A stretch of 42,495 nt of DNA from DATELY01 sp035276085 (GCA_035276085.1 DATELY010000015.1:1-42495); one strand, 5' to 3'; positions 25,285 through 33,828 are shown, counted from the stretch's first letter. Numbers and translations: made by a program. Notes: generated by a model not told the origin, from the sequence alone.

Positions 25285-26093
25285 AAGACTATCCGGACAG
25301 CAGCGCAGTTCCAGACTACACCCGCCTTCTGAAGCTGGAGGGACGTGGATTCGTGGTGCTCGGCGCCGGTGATGGTATGGGTCGTCAGACATGCCATGCC
25401 CTCTCACAGGCAGGAGCGGATGTGCTGTGTGTGGACAATGACGCCAGTCGTGCTGAAGTGGTCGCGCGAGAAGTTCGTGGCAGGCCGCTCACCGCTGATG
25501 TGACGAGCCGCGCCGACGTGCGGCGAGTATTCGACGCGGCTGCCGAGTGTTTCGGCAGCCGGCTAAGCGGCGTCGTCGACATCGTGGGCGTGGCGATGGC
25601 AGGCGGGCTGCCGAGTCTGGACGATGAGGCGTGGACGCGGCAGTTCGACCTCGTGCTGCGGCACGCCTACTTGGCGATTCAGATCGGCGGCGCTGCGCTC
25701 GCCTCGCGCGGCGGTGGCTCGATGGTGTTCGTCGGCTCGATTTCCGGTGAAGTGAGCGTGCCGAATCAGGCCGCGTACGGCACGGCGAAGGCGGCGTTGC
25801 ATCACCTTGTGCGCTGCGCGGCACATGAGTTCGGTCCCTCCGGCGTGCGCATCAATGTGGTCGCACCCGGTTTCGTGCGCACGCCTCGCCTCTTGAAAGG
25901 GCTCGGCGAAGACTTCTGGCAACGCGCTGCGGACATGAATCCGTTGCGTCGAGTTGCAATACCCGCTGAGATCGCGAGCACGATTCTGTTTCTGTCATCG
26001 GACCTCGCAGGCTACGTTACTGGTAACGTGCTCACGCTCGATGGTGGAACGAACTTCGTTGCGGCACTGCCCAACTTCCGCGTTGAGCGCTAG
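25281..26093 (+). CDS. Short-chain dehydrogenase/reductase with atypical motifs
   Basis: A 270-residue SDR. The cofactor loop reads GAGDGMGRQ instead of TGxxxGxG, and the usual NNAG is replaced by DIVGVAMAG, while the catalytic Ser (VGSISGE) and YGTAK are kept, as is the end segment TGNVLTLDGG. Oxidoreductase function is likely but cofactor binding may differ. It starts inside the esterase stop (ATGA), so the two are translationally coupled and probably act in sequence: ester cleavage, then alcohol oxidation. Confidence 0.85.
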   Translation: MKDYPDSSAVPDYTRLLKLEGRGFVVLGAGDGMGRQTCHALSQAGADVLCVDNDASRAEVVAREVRGRPLTADVTSRADVRRVFDAAAECFGSRLSGVVDIVGVAMAGGLPSLDDEAWTRQFDLVLRHAYLAIQIGGAALASRGGGSMVFVGSISGEVSVPNQAAYGTAKAALHHLVRCAAHEFGPSGVRINVVAPGFVRTPRLLKGLGEDFWQRAADMNPLRRVAIPAEIASTILFLSSDLAGYVTGNVLTLDGGTNFVAALPNFRVER

Positions 26094-26181
26094 GCACTGG
26101 AACAGCTGTCGCCGAACGACACGTTTGTCGCGCTCCAGCTTCGACGAATCGAACGTGATCACTTACTGCCGGGGGTTGCAG

Positions 26182-26685
26182 ATGAATCATTCAATCAGGG
26201 GCGGGAAAATCAGCCGCCGGACGTTGGTCGCTATTGCCGGAGCGGCAGTATTTCTCACTGCGTCTGTGGCGGCATCGAGAGATATGCCGTCTCTGACGAT
26301 CGATGAAAAGGCCAACATCCAGACGATCGATTCCTTCATCGCCGCGTGGAATGCGAAGGACGCAGAGAAAGTGATGTCGTTCTTTGCCAAGGACGCACGA
26401 TTTTCGGTCGGCAATATCGGAAAAACACCTGACTATAAGAAGCCCGACTTTGTCAGCCTGATTCAGGGGGCATCGACCATCAAAATGACGATTACGCCGG
26501 GAACGACGTGGGCGCGGGGTCCGGTCGTGACCCACGAACGGGTGGACGACATCGTCTTCGGCCCGGACAGCAAGATCGCGGGCAAGTACATCGCTGTGTT
26601 CACCTTGAGAGATGGGAAAATCGTCGACTTCACCGATTACGTGGTTCAGGACGACAGCAGTCCCAACTTTCGATTGGTCGAGTGA
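26182..26685 (+). CDS. Tat-exported SnoaL/limonene-epoxide-hydrolase-like protein
   Basis: A 167-residue protein with a twin-arginine signal (SRRTLVAIAGAAVFL, residues about 11-25) followed by a SnoaL-like domain: TIDSFIAAWNAKDAEKVMSFFAKDARF, a middle THERVDDIVF, and a closing LRDGKIVDFTDYVVQD. THERVDD and DFTDY line up with the Arg/Asp and Asp positions of limonene-epoxide hydrolase. A periplasmic hydrolase or isomerase is likely. ATG 26182 with GGGGG upstream. It lies 88 nt after the SDR gene, probably in the same operon. Confidence 0.75.
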   Translation: MNHSIRGGKISRRTLVAIAGAAVFLTASVAASRDMPSLTIDEKANIQTIDSFIAAWNAKDAEKVMSFFAKDARFSVGNIGKTPDYKKPDFVSLIQGASTIKMTITPGTTWARGPVVTHERVDDIVFGPDSKIAGKYIAVFTLRDGKIVDFTDYVVQDDSSPNFRLVE

Positions 26686-26731
26686 GCGCCCCTGGAGCTC
26701 CGCGAGTTGCCGTACTGGCGCGCAGCGATGA

Positions 26732-27664
26732 TCACTTCGCCAATAGACTGGGGACCGTGAGCGCAACGTCTTCGACCGAGTATGTCGATGGAAGCTCTAC
26801 ATGGCCAGTCTCCCGCCAGCCCTCATGCAGTCCAATGCGGCTTCCCAACACGGAGAACACTCTGCCGTTCACTGGCTTGGAACGATCGCTCGCGAGCCAC
26901 ACGACGAACGGCGAAATGCTCGTTGGATCCGTCGGCACATCCTCGCTCGGAGGCGCCGTGCTCAAGGTGTTGAATACAGCTCTCATGCCCTCGCCGCCGG
27001 CAACTTCCTGCAGGCGCCGTGTGGCGTCGCCCATCATCCGTGTGTCTGCGCGCGGAGCCACGCCGTTCACTCTGATGCCGTACTGTTGCAGCTCCGCTGC
27101 GAAGCCTTCGACGAAGTAAGCAACAGCGGCTTTCGTGCAGCCGTACACGACGTAGTAAGGCGTGCCGCGTAGTCCAACTCTCGACGTGGTGCAGATGATG
27201 CTGGCGTCCACTGGCGTTCCTGCTTGCGCCTGACGCGCCCAGTGTTCGGCGAACGCGCGGGTCGGGCAGAAAGTCCCCTTGAGGTTCACGCGCACGACTT
27301 CGTCGAAATCCGTTTCGCTCGTGCGGATCAGTGCGTCGGGCCGAATGATTGCAGCGTTGTTCACCAAAATGTCTACGCGGCCGAACGCATCGAGGCCCGT
27401 TTTGAGGAGCGCCCGCGCGCCAGTCCAGTCGGCGATGTCGCCGTAGTTTGCAACCGCCTGCCCGCCGCGCTCGCGGATTTCATCGACGACCTCATCGGCA
27501 GGCGAGGTGCGTTCCTTCTCGCCCGAGTAGCTCACGCCGAGATCGTTGACGACGACTTTCGCGCCGGCGTCGGCGAAGGCGAGCGCGTGCGCGCGCCCGA
27601 TACCGCGTCCCGCGCCGGTTACGACGGCTACACGTCCCGCGCAATACTGTTCTTCGTGTCCCAT
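26732..27664 (-). CDS. Short-chain dehydrogenase, multifunctional-enzyme-type
   Basis: A 310-residue SDR with TGAGRGIGRAHA, VVNDLGVSYSG, DILVNNAAI, the catalytic CTTSRVGL and YGCTK. The VNDLG segment and the long post-motif loop are typical of the (3R)-hydroxyacyl-CoA dehydrogenase part of peroxisomal-type multifunctional enzymes. It may oxidise a hydroxyacyl-CoA or a related alcohol. ATG 27664 with GGGGGA upstream. It is divergent from the ACT-domain gene, with a perfect operator between, and convergent with the Tat-exported protein. Confidence 0.85.
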   Translation of the reverse strand: MGHEEQYCAGRVAVVTGAGRGIGRAHALAFADAGAKVVVNDLGVSYSGEKERTSPADEVVDEIRERGGQAVANYGDIADWTGARALLKTGLDAFGRVDILVNNAAIIRPDALIRTSETDFDEVVRVNLKGTFCPTRAFAEHWARQAQAGTPVDASIICTTSRVGLRGTPYYVVYGCTKAAVAYFVEGFAAELQQYGIRVNGVAPRADTRMMGDATRRLQEVAGGEGMRAVFNTLSTAPPSEDVPTDPTSISPFVVWLASDRSKPVNGRVFSVLGSRIGLHEGWRETGHVELPSTYSVEDVALTVPSLLAK

Positions 27665-27737
27665 TCTCGATTCCCCCGGTATCAGTGCAGCGCTTGCGCC
27701 GCGGTTGCATACGCCTTCAACGGTACGATGCGAGCCA

Positions 27738-27751
27738 TCTTCCGGGGAAGA
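27738..27751. promoter_or_regulatory. Operator palindrome (perfect) between SDR and ACT genes
   Basis: TCTTCCGGGGAAGA. On the minus strand ATGGCG, 17 nt, GTTATT ends on its first base, like the sites at 22972 and 24195. It is 73 nt before the SDR start and 155 nt before the ACT gene; a half-site (GTGGAAGAT, about 27848) lies nearer the latter. Confidence 0.75.
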
Positions 27752-27906
27752 ATAACAAATAGGAAGGTGCGCGCGCCATTGCGTCTGCACCGGCGGCCGC
27801 ACCAGAGGATGATCGTCTGAGATTGGCGATCCTTGTAGTATTTGACGTGGAAGATATCGGGGACGCCAGGTGAGTCCCGGTGAAACAGAGAGCGAGGGGC
27901 GATGCA

Positions 27907-28212
27907 ATGCCGAAGGATGTGTATGCGAGCGATGAAGATCTGGGCAACGGCGCGGCTGTTTCCGAGCCCGTAGGCGTCGCAGAGTTCTCGATCATTGCCG
28001 ATGCCGATCCAGACGTACTCGTGCGGCTTGCTGCGATCCTGAACCTGCTGAACGTCGCCCCGCGGGCCTTCCAACTGGACGCAGTGAACGAAATGGCGAC
28101 AGTTCGCGCACTCGTCGACCAATGTACCGAGCGTCAGGCGGACTACGTTGCGCGAAAGCTCCGTCAGCTCACGTGCGTTCATTCCGTGGATATGCAGCAC
28201 CTCAAGTCATGA
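27907..28212 (+). CDS. Small ACT-domain protein
   Basis: A 101-residue protein, almost entirely one ACT-like domain (about 25-97): a first strand EFSIIADADPDVLVRLAAIL, helix, then strands around APRAFQLDAV and a final VHSVDMQHL. This resembles the regulatory (small) subunits of acetolactate synthase and other stand-alone ACT proteins, which bind amino or related acids. GAGGGG lies about 8 nt before ATG 27907. A 172-codon frame on the other strand is ignored as its shadow. It might regulate the ThDP enzyme at 3.4-5.0 kb; that is a guess based on family habits and the shared operator. Confidence 0.7.
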   Translation: MPKDVYASDEDLGNGAAVSEPVGVAEFSIIADADPDVLVRLAAILNLLNVAPRAFQLDAVNEMATVRALVDQCTERQADYVARKLRQLTCVHSVDMQHLKS

Positions 28213-28224
28213 GCGCACGATCAG

Positions 28225-28242
28225 AGTAGTGCGCCCACTACT
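28225..28242 (+). terminator. Short hairpin after the ACT gene
   Basis: AGTAGTG and CACTACT pair with a 4-nt loop, 13 nt after the stop codon. No U-tract follows, so it is only a possible terminator. Confidence 0.4.
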
Positions 28243-28426
28243 GCTGCGGCGACGGCAGTGACGTCTCGTGTATTTCCTTTCTGAGTATTCATCAACAGCG
28301 CGCCGCCGCAGCCTCCACCAGCACACTCGCAAGCGCTGCGCCTTCTTGTACGCGCGAGCGCATAGCCGACAAAAGCGCGCTTGACCCTCGGTTGAGCCTC
28401 GGGCAATCTGACACGGAAGATTATCG

Positions 28427-28440
28427 ACTTCCTAGGAAGA
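28427..28440. promoter_or_regulatory. Operator palindrome (one mismatch), distal to TonB receptor 2
   Basis: ACTTCCTAGGAAGA, perfect core, 41 bp (about four helical turns) from the next copy. A further half-site (CGGAAGATT) lies about 15 bp upstream. Confidence 0.7.
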
Positions 28441-28467
28441 CGATTAATCAGACATGGAAGGAAGTCT

Positions 28468-28481
28468 ACTTCCGAGGAAGA
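28468..28481. promoter_or_regulatory. Operator palindrome (one mismatch), proximal to TonB receptor 2
   Basis: ACTTCCGAGGAAGA, perfect core, 70 nt before the receptor ATG. No clear promoter boxes could be assigned between or around the pair. This is the last copy found on the right. Confidence 0.7.
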
Positions 28482-28550
28482 GGAGACTTGCACAACAAGG
28501 GCTGCGGGCACGCGATGCTCGCAGACCGCACATTGATTGAGGGGGATTCC

Positions 28551-30779
28551 ATGTCGAAGCTCTTAGGCTCCAATCTGCTGATCGCCGGTGTGGTCAGCAT
28601 CACGGCGACGTTCGCACCGCAGGCGTCGCTGGCGCAAACCGAGGCGGCGCAACGTGGGCAACTCGAGACAATCGTCGTCACCGCACAGCGACGTGCCGAG
28701 TCGGCGCAGGACGTGCCGATCTCAATCGTCGCGTATACGGCCGAGCACCTCGAGGCGGTGAACGTTCAGTCCCTGCCGCAAATCGCGCAGGTCGTACCCG
28801 GTTTGCAGTTCCAGGCCGTGGGGGCGACGAGTGTGCCTTACCTGCGGGGCGTGGGCGCCGCGACTACGGGCGCCGGAATGGAGTCCACCGTGCCGTTGAT
28901 CGTTGACGGCGTCTACATCTCCGCGCAGGGCGCCTCCCTGATGGCGCTCACGAACATCGAGTCGATAGAAGTGGACAAGGGGCCTCAAGGAACCCTGTTC
29001 GGCCGTAATGCGACGGGCGGGGTCATCCAGGTCCGCACGCGCCAGCCCACCCATGAGGCGAAACTCGACGCCACGGTCGGCATAGGAAATTACGAAACTT
29101 ACGAGGGATCCATCTACGGAACGACGGGGTTGAGCGAGACGCTTGCGGCAGATATCTCCTTGTCTGCACGCGACCAACAGGACGGCTTCGGCACGAACCA
29201 GTTTGATGGCTCCGACATCTACACCTCGTACGACTACACAGCGCGCTCCAAGTGGCTGTGGACGCCTGCGGATGCGACCGAAGTGACGGTAATCCTCGAC
29301 TATGCCCGCTTGCGCAGCCAAACGGGTTTTGCAACGCGTCTTCCGAAGCAAGGTGAACTGGGGCTCGATCAACGTGGAAGAGGAGGCTTCCAGTACAGCG
29401 GCGATTTCTACGACGTAGACCTCGACTTCGAGTCATACAGCCGCACGAAAACGTACGGCGGAAGCGTCGATTGGCTGCAGGATCTCGGCTTCGCGAACCT
29501 GCGCTCGATCAGCGCCTATCACGAGCAGAAGTGGGTCGGGCACCTCGATTTCGACCTGAGTCCCAACCCTGGGTCGCACCAGATCCAGGAGCCCACCTAC
29601 GAAACGTTTTCACAAGAGCTGCAACTGCTCTCGAAAGAGGACTCCAAGCTGACCTGGGTTCTCGGGGCGTACTACTACAACGACGTGGCCGGATACCATC
29701 CCGCGTTTATCGACTACCCGGCGGCGCCGAACCCCGCCAACTTCCAGGACACGACAATCGAGTCGGAGCAGAAGACGAACTCGTGGTCCGTGTTCGGTGA
29801 GACGAAGCTGCCGCTGACGGACGCGACAAGAGTCACTTTAGGGTTGCGCTACACGAGTGACGACCGCGACGCCGTGATTGCGCAGACGGCTGCGGCGCCG
29901 CTGCCGCCGTCGATCACTCAGAAGGGCAGCAAGACATTCTCCAAGGTGACCTACCGCGCGGCACTCGATCACCGCTTCGGGGACTCGTTGCTCGGGTATG
30001 TTCAGTTCGCACGTGGTTTCAAGTCGGGATTCTTCAATACGCTGACTTTGCAGAGCCCGCCGGGACAGCCGACCGTGCCGCTTGCCGTTGATCCGGAGGT
30101 TCTTGATGCCTATGAGATCGGCATCAAATCGGACTGGCTCGACAATCGTCTGCGGGCGAACTTCTCCGCGTTCTACTACGACTATCAGGACCAGCAGGTG
30201 AACGCGTTCCTCGGTTCGACGCGCATTCTCCTCAACGCAGCCGGCTCGGACATCTACGGGCTCGATTTCGAGCTCATCGCGCTGCCGGTGAATGACTTGA
30301 GGGTGTCCTTCGTCGGGTCATACCTGCATGCCCGCTACTCGGACTTCCCGAACGCGCCGCTGTTCACGCCCGCGCCCGCCCCGGGTGTGGGCAACATCGT
30401 CACGCCCGTCTCCGCGAAGGACAACGATGTCGTGAACTCGCCAACATTCAGCGGTACGGTGGCGGTGCAGTACACCTTGCCGATCGGCGCCCGCGAGCTC
30501 GAGCTGAACGCCAACGCGTACTACAACGATGGCTACTACTTCGATTTCGCGAACACCCGCAAGCAGGATGCCTACACGTGGTTGAACGCCTCCGTGAAAT
30601 GGACGTTTGGTGCGGACAACGACTACGACGTCACTGTGTGGGGCGCCAACTTGCTCGAGGAGAAGGTCTACGCCTCCGTGAATCAGGTGGGCCTGGGTCC
30701 CGGCGGCCTGTTCGGGGGAGACTCGCTGACGCCACGCGAACCGCGGACCTACGGTATCCGCTTCGGCGCTCATTTCTGA
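28551..30779 (+). CDS. TonB-dependent outer-membrane receptor
   Basis: A 742-residue receptor with a signal peptide (about 1-29, ending ASLAQ), TonB box ETIVVTAQRR, plug segments YLRGVGA, DGVYIS and GTLFGRNATGGVIQV, and a beta-barrel ending in the phenylalanine of GAHF. It is a paralogue of the receptor at 6.9-9.1 kb and probably imports the inducing substrate of the island, since two operators lie upstream. ATG 28551 has GAGGGGG before it; the long upstream open frame covers the operators and is not coding. Confidence 0.9.
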   Translation: MSKLLGSNLLIAGVVSITATFAPQASLAQTEAAQRGQLETIVVTAQRRAESAQDVPISIVAYTAEHLEAVNVQSLPQIAQVVPGLQFQAVGATSVPYLRGVGAATTGAGMESTVPLIVDGVYISAQGASLMALTNIESIEVDKGPQGTLFGRNATGGVIQVRTRQPTHEAKLDATVGIGNYETYEGSIYGTTGLSETLAADISLSARDQQDGFGTNQFDGSDIYTSYDYTARSKWLWTPADATEVTVILDYARLRSQTGFATRLPKQGELGLDQRGRGGFQYSGDFYDVDLDFESYSRTKTYGGSVDWLQDLGFANLRSISAYHEQKWVGHLDFDLSPNPGSHQIQEPTYETFSQELQLLSKEDSKLTWVLGAYYYNDVAGYHPAFIDYPAAPNPANFQDTTIESEQKTNSWSVFGETKLPLTDATRVTLGLRYTSDDRDAVIAQTAAAPLPPSITQKGSKTFSKVTYRAALDHRFGDSLLGYVQFARGFKSGFFNTLTLQSPPGQPTVPLAVDPEVLDAYEIGIKSDWLDNRLRANFSAFYYDYQDQQVNAFLGSTRILLNAAGSDIYGLDFELIALPVNDLRVSFVGSYLHARYSDFPNAPLFTPAPAPGVGNIVTPVSAKDNDVVNSPTFSGTVAVQYTLPIGARELELNANAYYNDGYYFDFANTRKQDAYTWLNASVKWTFGADNDYDVTVWGANLLEEKVYASVNQVGLGPGGLFGGDSLTPREPRTYGIRFGAHF

Positions 30780-30831
30780 GATGGCGCCGACGATTCGACC
30801 TGACTAGTCCGGCGAGGGCACCTTGGATCTA

Positions 30832-30870
30832 CCATCGGGGTTGGCCGCGGATCGCGTGCCAGCCCGATGG
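30832..30870. terminator. Long hairpin between convergent genes
   Basis: CCATCGGG pairs with CCCGATGG, and the stem continues inward with TTGGC/GCCAG after one bulged base, around a loop of about 12 nt. It lies between the convergent receptor and nitrilase-HEPN genes and could serve both. Confidence 0.55.
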
Positions 30871-30897
30871 TTGTGACGGTCCCTCCCGCGCATCTGC

Positions 30898-33552
30898 TCA
30901 GGAGGAGACCATTGCTTTGAAGTGATCCACTTTCGCGAGCTTGCGTGCATACAACGCTCTGCTGGTCAGCGTCATGATGCTGAGGAGAGTCTGTGCCAGA
31001 CGTTCGATCTTTGCGCTCCAATCAGCTTCGGAAAGGTCGAGCTCCGCTTTGAGTTTTTCAGAGTTGTCGCCATGAGCGCATAGATTTCGCATGGGCTTCA
31101 CGACCTTGGTCAATTGCTCTTCCTCGAGCTTCAGTGTCTTTGCCAGCTCGATGTCGTCGGTCGACGAACTCTCCGCTATGCGCATGTCGATGAGCCGGCG
31201 AAACACCGAAAAGAATTGCTTGCCCACGTCCCCCTTGAGTTTCGACCAGGCGTCGTCCGGCGTGGAAGAAAATGCAAACCTGCGAATGGCCCCGGTTAAC
31301 GCGTCATCCGAATGAGTGACTCCGTTTGTCGGTCCAAGGGCGCCGGCCTCGTGGAGATCCTTCAGCGCTTGTTTGAACTCGCGGTCTGTTTTCAGCGTGC
31401 TGTTCAGGAGCGCGGTCCGTACGCCATCGAAGTGTTCGTCCTCCTGAGGGAATGTGAAGTGCAGCAGCAGGCGCGAATAAAAGTCGAAGATCGTGTCCGA
31501 GAACTGCGCCCCTTGGATCTGTTCGGCAATTTCCGTCGCTTCGCCCCAAGCGTCAGCCGTCTTCAACAAAAGGCCATAGTCGCGGTCGGTCCAGTCTGTT
31601 GCGGCATTCGATATTCGTTCGAAGTCTTGTGCGTCGATTCGCTGCTCCATGCGACCGATGAACATGATGAGGTTCTGGCTGCGCGTGCTGCTCGCGATAC
31701 CCGCAAGTGAGAACTGCGACAGATAACTCGTAACGTCTATGGTCCTGGTGGCGACGTTCAGATCGTTCTCATCCGCCCACTCGCGCATCGACTGCGTTAC
31801 AGCGTCGGCTTCTCGGCTGGTGGATTTCATTTTCAGCAGGTAATCCCACTTCTGTGTGGTGGTGTGGCTGAACTTGAAAATTTCCCGCACCGTGGCCAGT
31901 CCCATCAACTGCTTGCAGATGAAATGATCGTCGAATCTGGCGGCGGCACCGCGATTGCCGCCAAACTCGTGCCTCATGACGAGAATGTACGTTTCGCGAA
32001 TATGCGACCCTGCGCCCATGGGAATGACTTTCTCGAGCTCATCGAACAAGAAAGGCTTGAGATCGTCGGGAATCTGCAGGCTCGACTCACACCCTTCCAC
32101 GAGCGCGAGAACGCGTTTCACCAAATTGCGTCTCACCAAGAGGTCGTCGTAGCGAGAATCGGAACCCAGGGATTTCCTTGCCTTGCTCAATCGCACCCGA
32201 TAGTCCGATTCGCTCGTGCAAAGGCCGCGGTACTTGAGTATGTCCTGAGGCAGGAACTGAAAGCGCAGAGCATCGTCGAGTCGCAACGCCTCCCGCAGAC
32301 CCGTATCCGACTTCCCCGACATGATCTCGATGAAGTGCGGCGTATTTTCGTCGCGTGGGCCTTGACGCGCATAGTAGCGAATCACAATGTCATGTTCGCC
32401 GCGAGTGGTTGCGGCATACACATTTCTAACGGCGCGCGCGCGCAGCAGGCGCATCGCTTGCGTGATCTTCGTCGCGACGAAAAACTCGATGGAGATACCG
32501 ATACTGAGCGCTTCCAGAAAAGCTGGACGCCAGATTGCACGGTGCGTGAATCCTTGCAGATCGCTCGTTGCGGGTTGAATTTTTACGCCATCCACTTCAA
32601 CGAGGTTGTAGACGGATACTCCCTTGATGGGAGTGTCGATGCGTCTGTCCGGAGTTTTCTTGGTTTCTTCGATTTGCCAGAGGCGGACGTCCGCGGTGAT
32701 GACGCCCTCCTTGTCTGGAGAGATGCTGCATACGACGTCGTCCCGTTCGCGCTTTCCGCTCGCGCCGATAAGAGCGCTTCCGAGCTGAGAGCCTGTATTC
32801 GCTGCATTCACGAAAAGCGCCAGACGTCGTTGTCCGCGCAAGCCGCGAAGATCGATGCCGCTCACTCCCTCGAACAAGCGGGTTTCGTCGCTGTGCATGA
32901 GCGCAATGTTCAACCCTTCATCCGCAAACTCGGCTTGCGTTGCCATGTTCACCGAGTCCGCAGTGTCGCTCGCGACCCTGTTGAACTCGCGCAGACTCCA
33001 TAGATAGTCGCGGCAAAGAAATACGTTCACGCTGACACTGCGGTTATCCGACCTCGTCCACATCAAATGGGCGATGTTAGGAGCGTCCGTCGATGCGGAT
33101 ACATAGTTCGACTCCGCCGGCGTCGGATTGCTCTTTTCGATCGTGATGCGCGGCTTCCTCGGGACGTAGATGTGGCAGACGTTCTTACCGGGAGACGATG
33201 AAGTCGGGCCCGGCTGGAAGTAACTGCCGGGAATCAGAATGCAATTCCCCGCGTCGGCGCGAGCTTGGAAATAATCGCCCTGGTGGGCCTGTCCTGGAAC
33301 GGCGTATTCGGGGAATGCAAAAATGCGCAGCGCATCTCGTCCCGCTTCGAGGTTGAGTAAAGCGTCGAGAATCGATCGGATACGAAGGACACGCTTCTCC
33401 GCCGCCGCATTGGCGGCATCCCAGGTCGGGACGCGTGTGAGCTCGGGAATGATCAGCTCGCGGGAGAAAAAAGGCGATCGAAGCTGAACCCCAACGACTC
33501 GGATGTGAGTGCTGTCGTTGAGCTGACCGAGAAATCTCGTGGCGATCCGCAT
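30898..33552 (-). CDS. Nitrilase-like domain protein with C-terminal HEPN-type RNxxxH motif
   Basis: An 884-residue cytoplasmic protein that I do not recognise as a named family. The N-terminal 250 residues look like a carbon-nitrogen hydrolase: a first strand HIRVVGVQL, a Glu in FAFPEYAVP (E82), a Lys in TIEKSNP (K140) and a Cys in VFLCRDYL (C180), in the order and approximate spacing of the nitrilase triad. A long, mostly helical middle follows. Near the C-terminus MRNLCAHGDN (R822, H827) matches the RNxxxH motif of HEPN ribonucleases, between two amphipathic helices. A cell-harming or signal-processing role is conceivable. ATG 33552 lies 12 nt after the preceding gene; an in-frame TTG is three codons earlier. 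No signal peptide or membrane segment. Confidence 0.75.
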   Translation of the reverse strand: MRIATRFLGQLNDSTHIRVVGVQLRSPFFSRELIIPELTRVPTWDAANAAAEKRVLRIRSILDALLNLEAGRDALRIFAFPEYAVPGQAHQGDYFQARADAGNCILIPGSYFQPGPTSSSPGKNVCHIYVPRKPRITIEKSNPTPAESNYVSASTDAPNIAHLMWTRSDNRSVSVNVFLCRDYLWSLREFNRVASDTADSVNMATQAEFADEGLNIALMHSDETRLFEGVSGIDLRGLRGQRRLALFVNAANTGSQLGSALIGASGKRERDDVVCSISPDKEGVITADVRLWQIEETKKTPDRRIDTPIKGVSVYNLVEVDGVKIQPATSDLQGFTHRAIWRPAFLEALSIGISIEFFVATKITQAMRLLRARAVRNVYAATTRGEHDIVIRYYARQGPRDENTPHFIEIMSGKSDTGLREALRLDDALRFQFLPQDILKYRGLCTSESDYRVRLSKARKSLGSDSRYDDLLVRRNLVKRVLALVEGCESSLQIPDDLKPFLFDELEKVIPMGAGSHIRETYILVMRHEFGGNRGAAARFDDHFICKQLMGLATVREIFKFSHTTTQKWDYLLKMKSTSREADAVTQSMREWADENDLNVATRTIDVTSYLSQFSLAGIASSTRSQNLIMFIGRMEQRIDAQDFERISNAATDWTDRDYGLLLKTADAWGEATEIAEQIQGAQFSDTIFDFYSRLLLHFTFPQEDEHFDGVRTALLNSTLKTDREFKQALKDLHEAGALGPTNGVTHSDDALTGAIRRFAFSSTPDDAWSKLKGDVGKQFFSVFRRLIDMRIAESSSTDDIELAKTLKLEEEQLTKVVKPMRNLCAHGDNSEKLKAELDLSEADWSAKIERLAQTLLSIMTLTSRALYARKLAKVDHFKAMVSS

Positions 33553-33564
33553 CGCCTGCAAAAC

Positions 33565-33828
33565 TTAGACGTTGAAAGCGTCGGTTTTGAGGGTATTCAG
33601 CCACTGCCGGGCGACACTGGCATTCCACGGGTCGCCTGCGTTCTTGAATAGGGATTCGGCCGCGCCGAGGAGTAGTTGTGCGGCAGGCTTCTTGTCGGCA
33701 TTGAATTCAGCAATTCCGGCCTTGAGCAATGCTCCGGCGTTCCGAGCTTGACTCAGTGCGTCACCTTTGGTGATTTCCGAGCCCTCGGAGGTCGATGTGG
33801 CCGAAGTTGGTTGTTTATCGATACTCAA
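33565..33828 (-). CDS. Small helical protein, partner of the nitrilase-HEPN gene
   Basis: An 87-residue protein of unknown family. Residues 1-20 are Ser/Thr-rich and look disordered; the rest is predicted by eye as three helices (DALSQARNAGALLKAGIAEF, AAQLLLGAAESLFKN, NASVARQWLNTL). The TTG start at 33828 is supported by GGGGAG about 8 nt upstream. It is the first gene of a tight two-gene operon with the 884-residue protein, so it is probably a sensor, regulator or antidote for it. Not recognised. Confidence 0.6.
   Translation of the reverse strand: MSIDKQPTSATSTSEGSEITKGDALSQARNAGALLKAGIAEFNADKKPAAQLLLGAAESLFKNAGDPWNASVARQWLNTLKTDAFNV

Noticed and set aside
27682..28200. 172-codon minus-strand ORF opposite the ACT gene
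   Set aside because: The plus strand shows a clear ACT domain with a Shine-Dalgarno; the minus frame covers an operator and has no family resemblance.
32100..32200. SRYDDLLV in the 884-residue protein as a reverse-transcriptase YxDD motif
   Set aside because: It lacks the spacer residue between Tyr and Asp-Asp and no other RT motif is found around it; a link to nitrilase-fused RT defence proteins is not supported.
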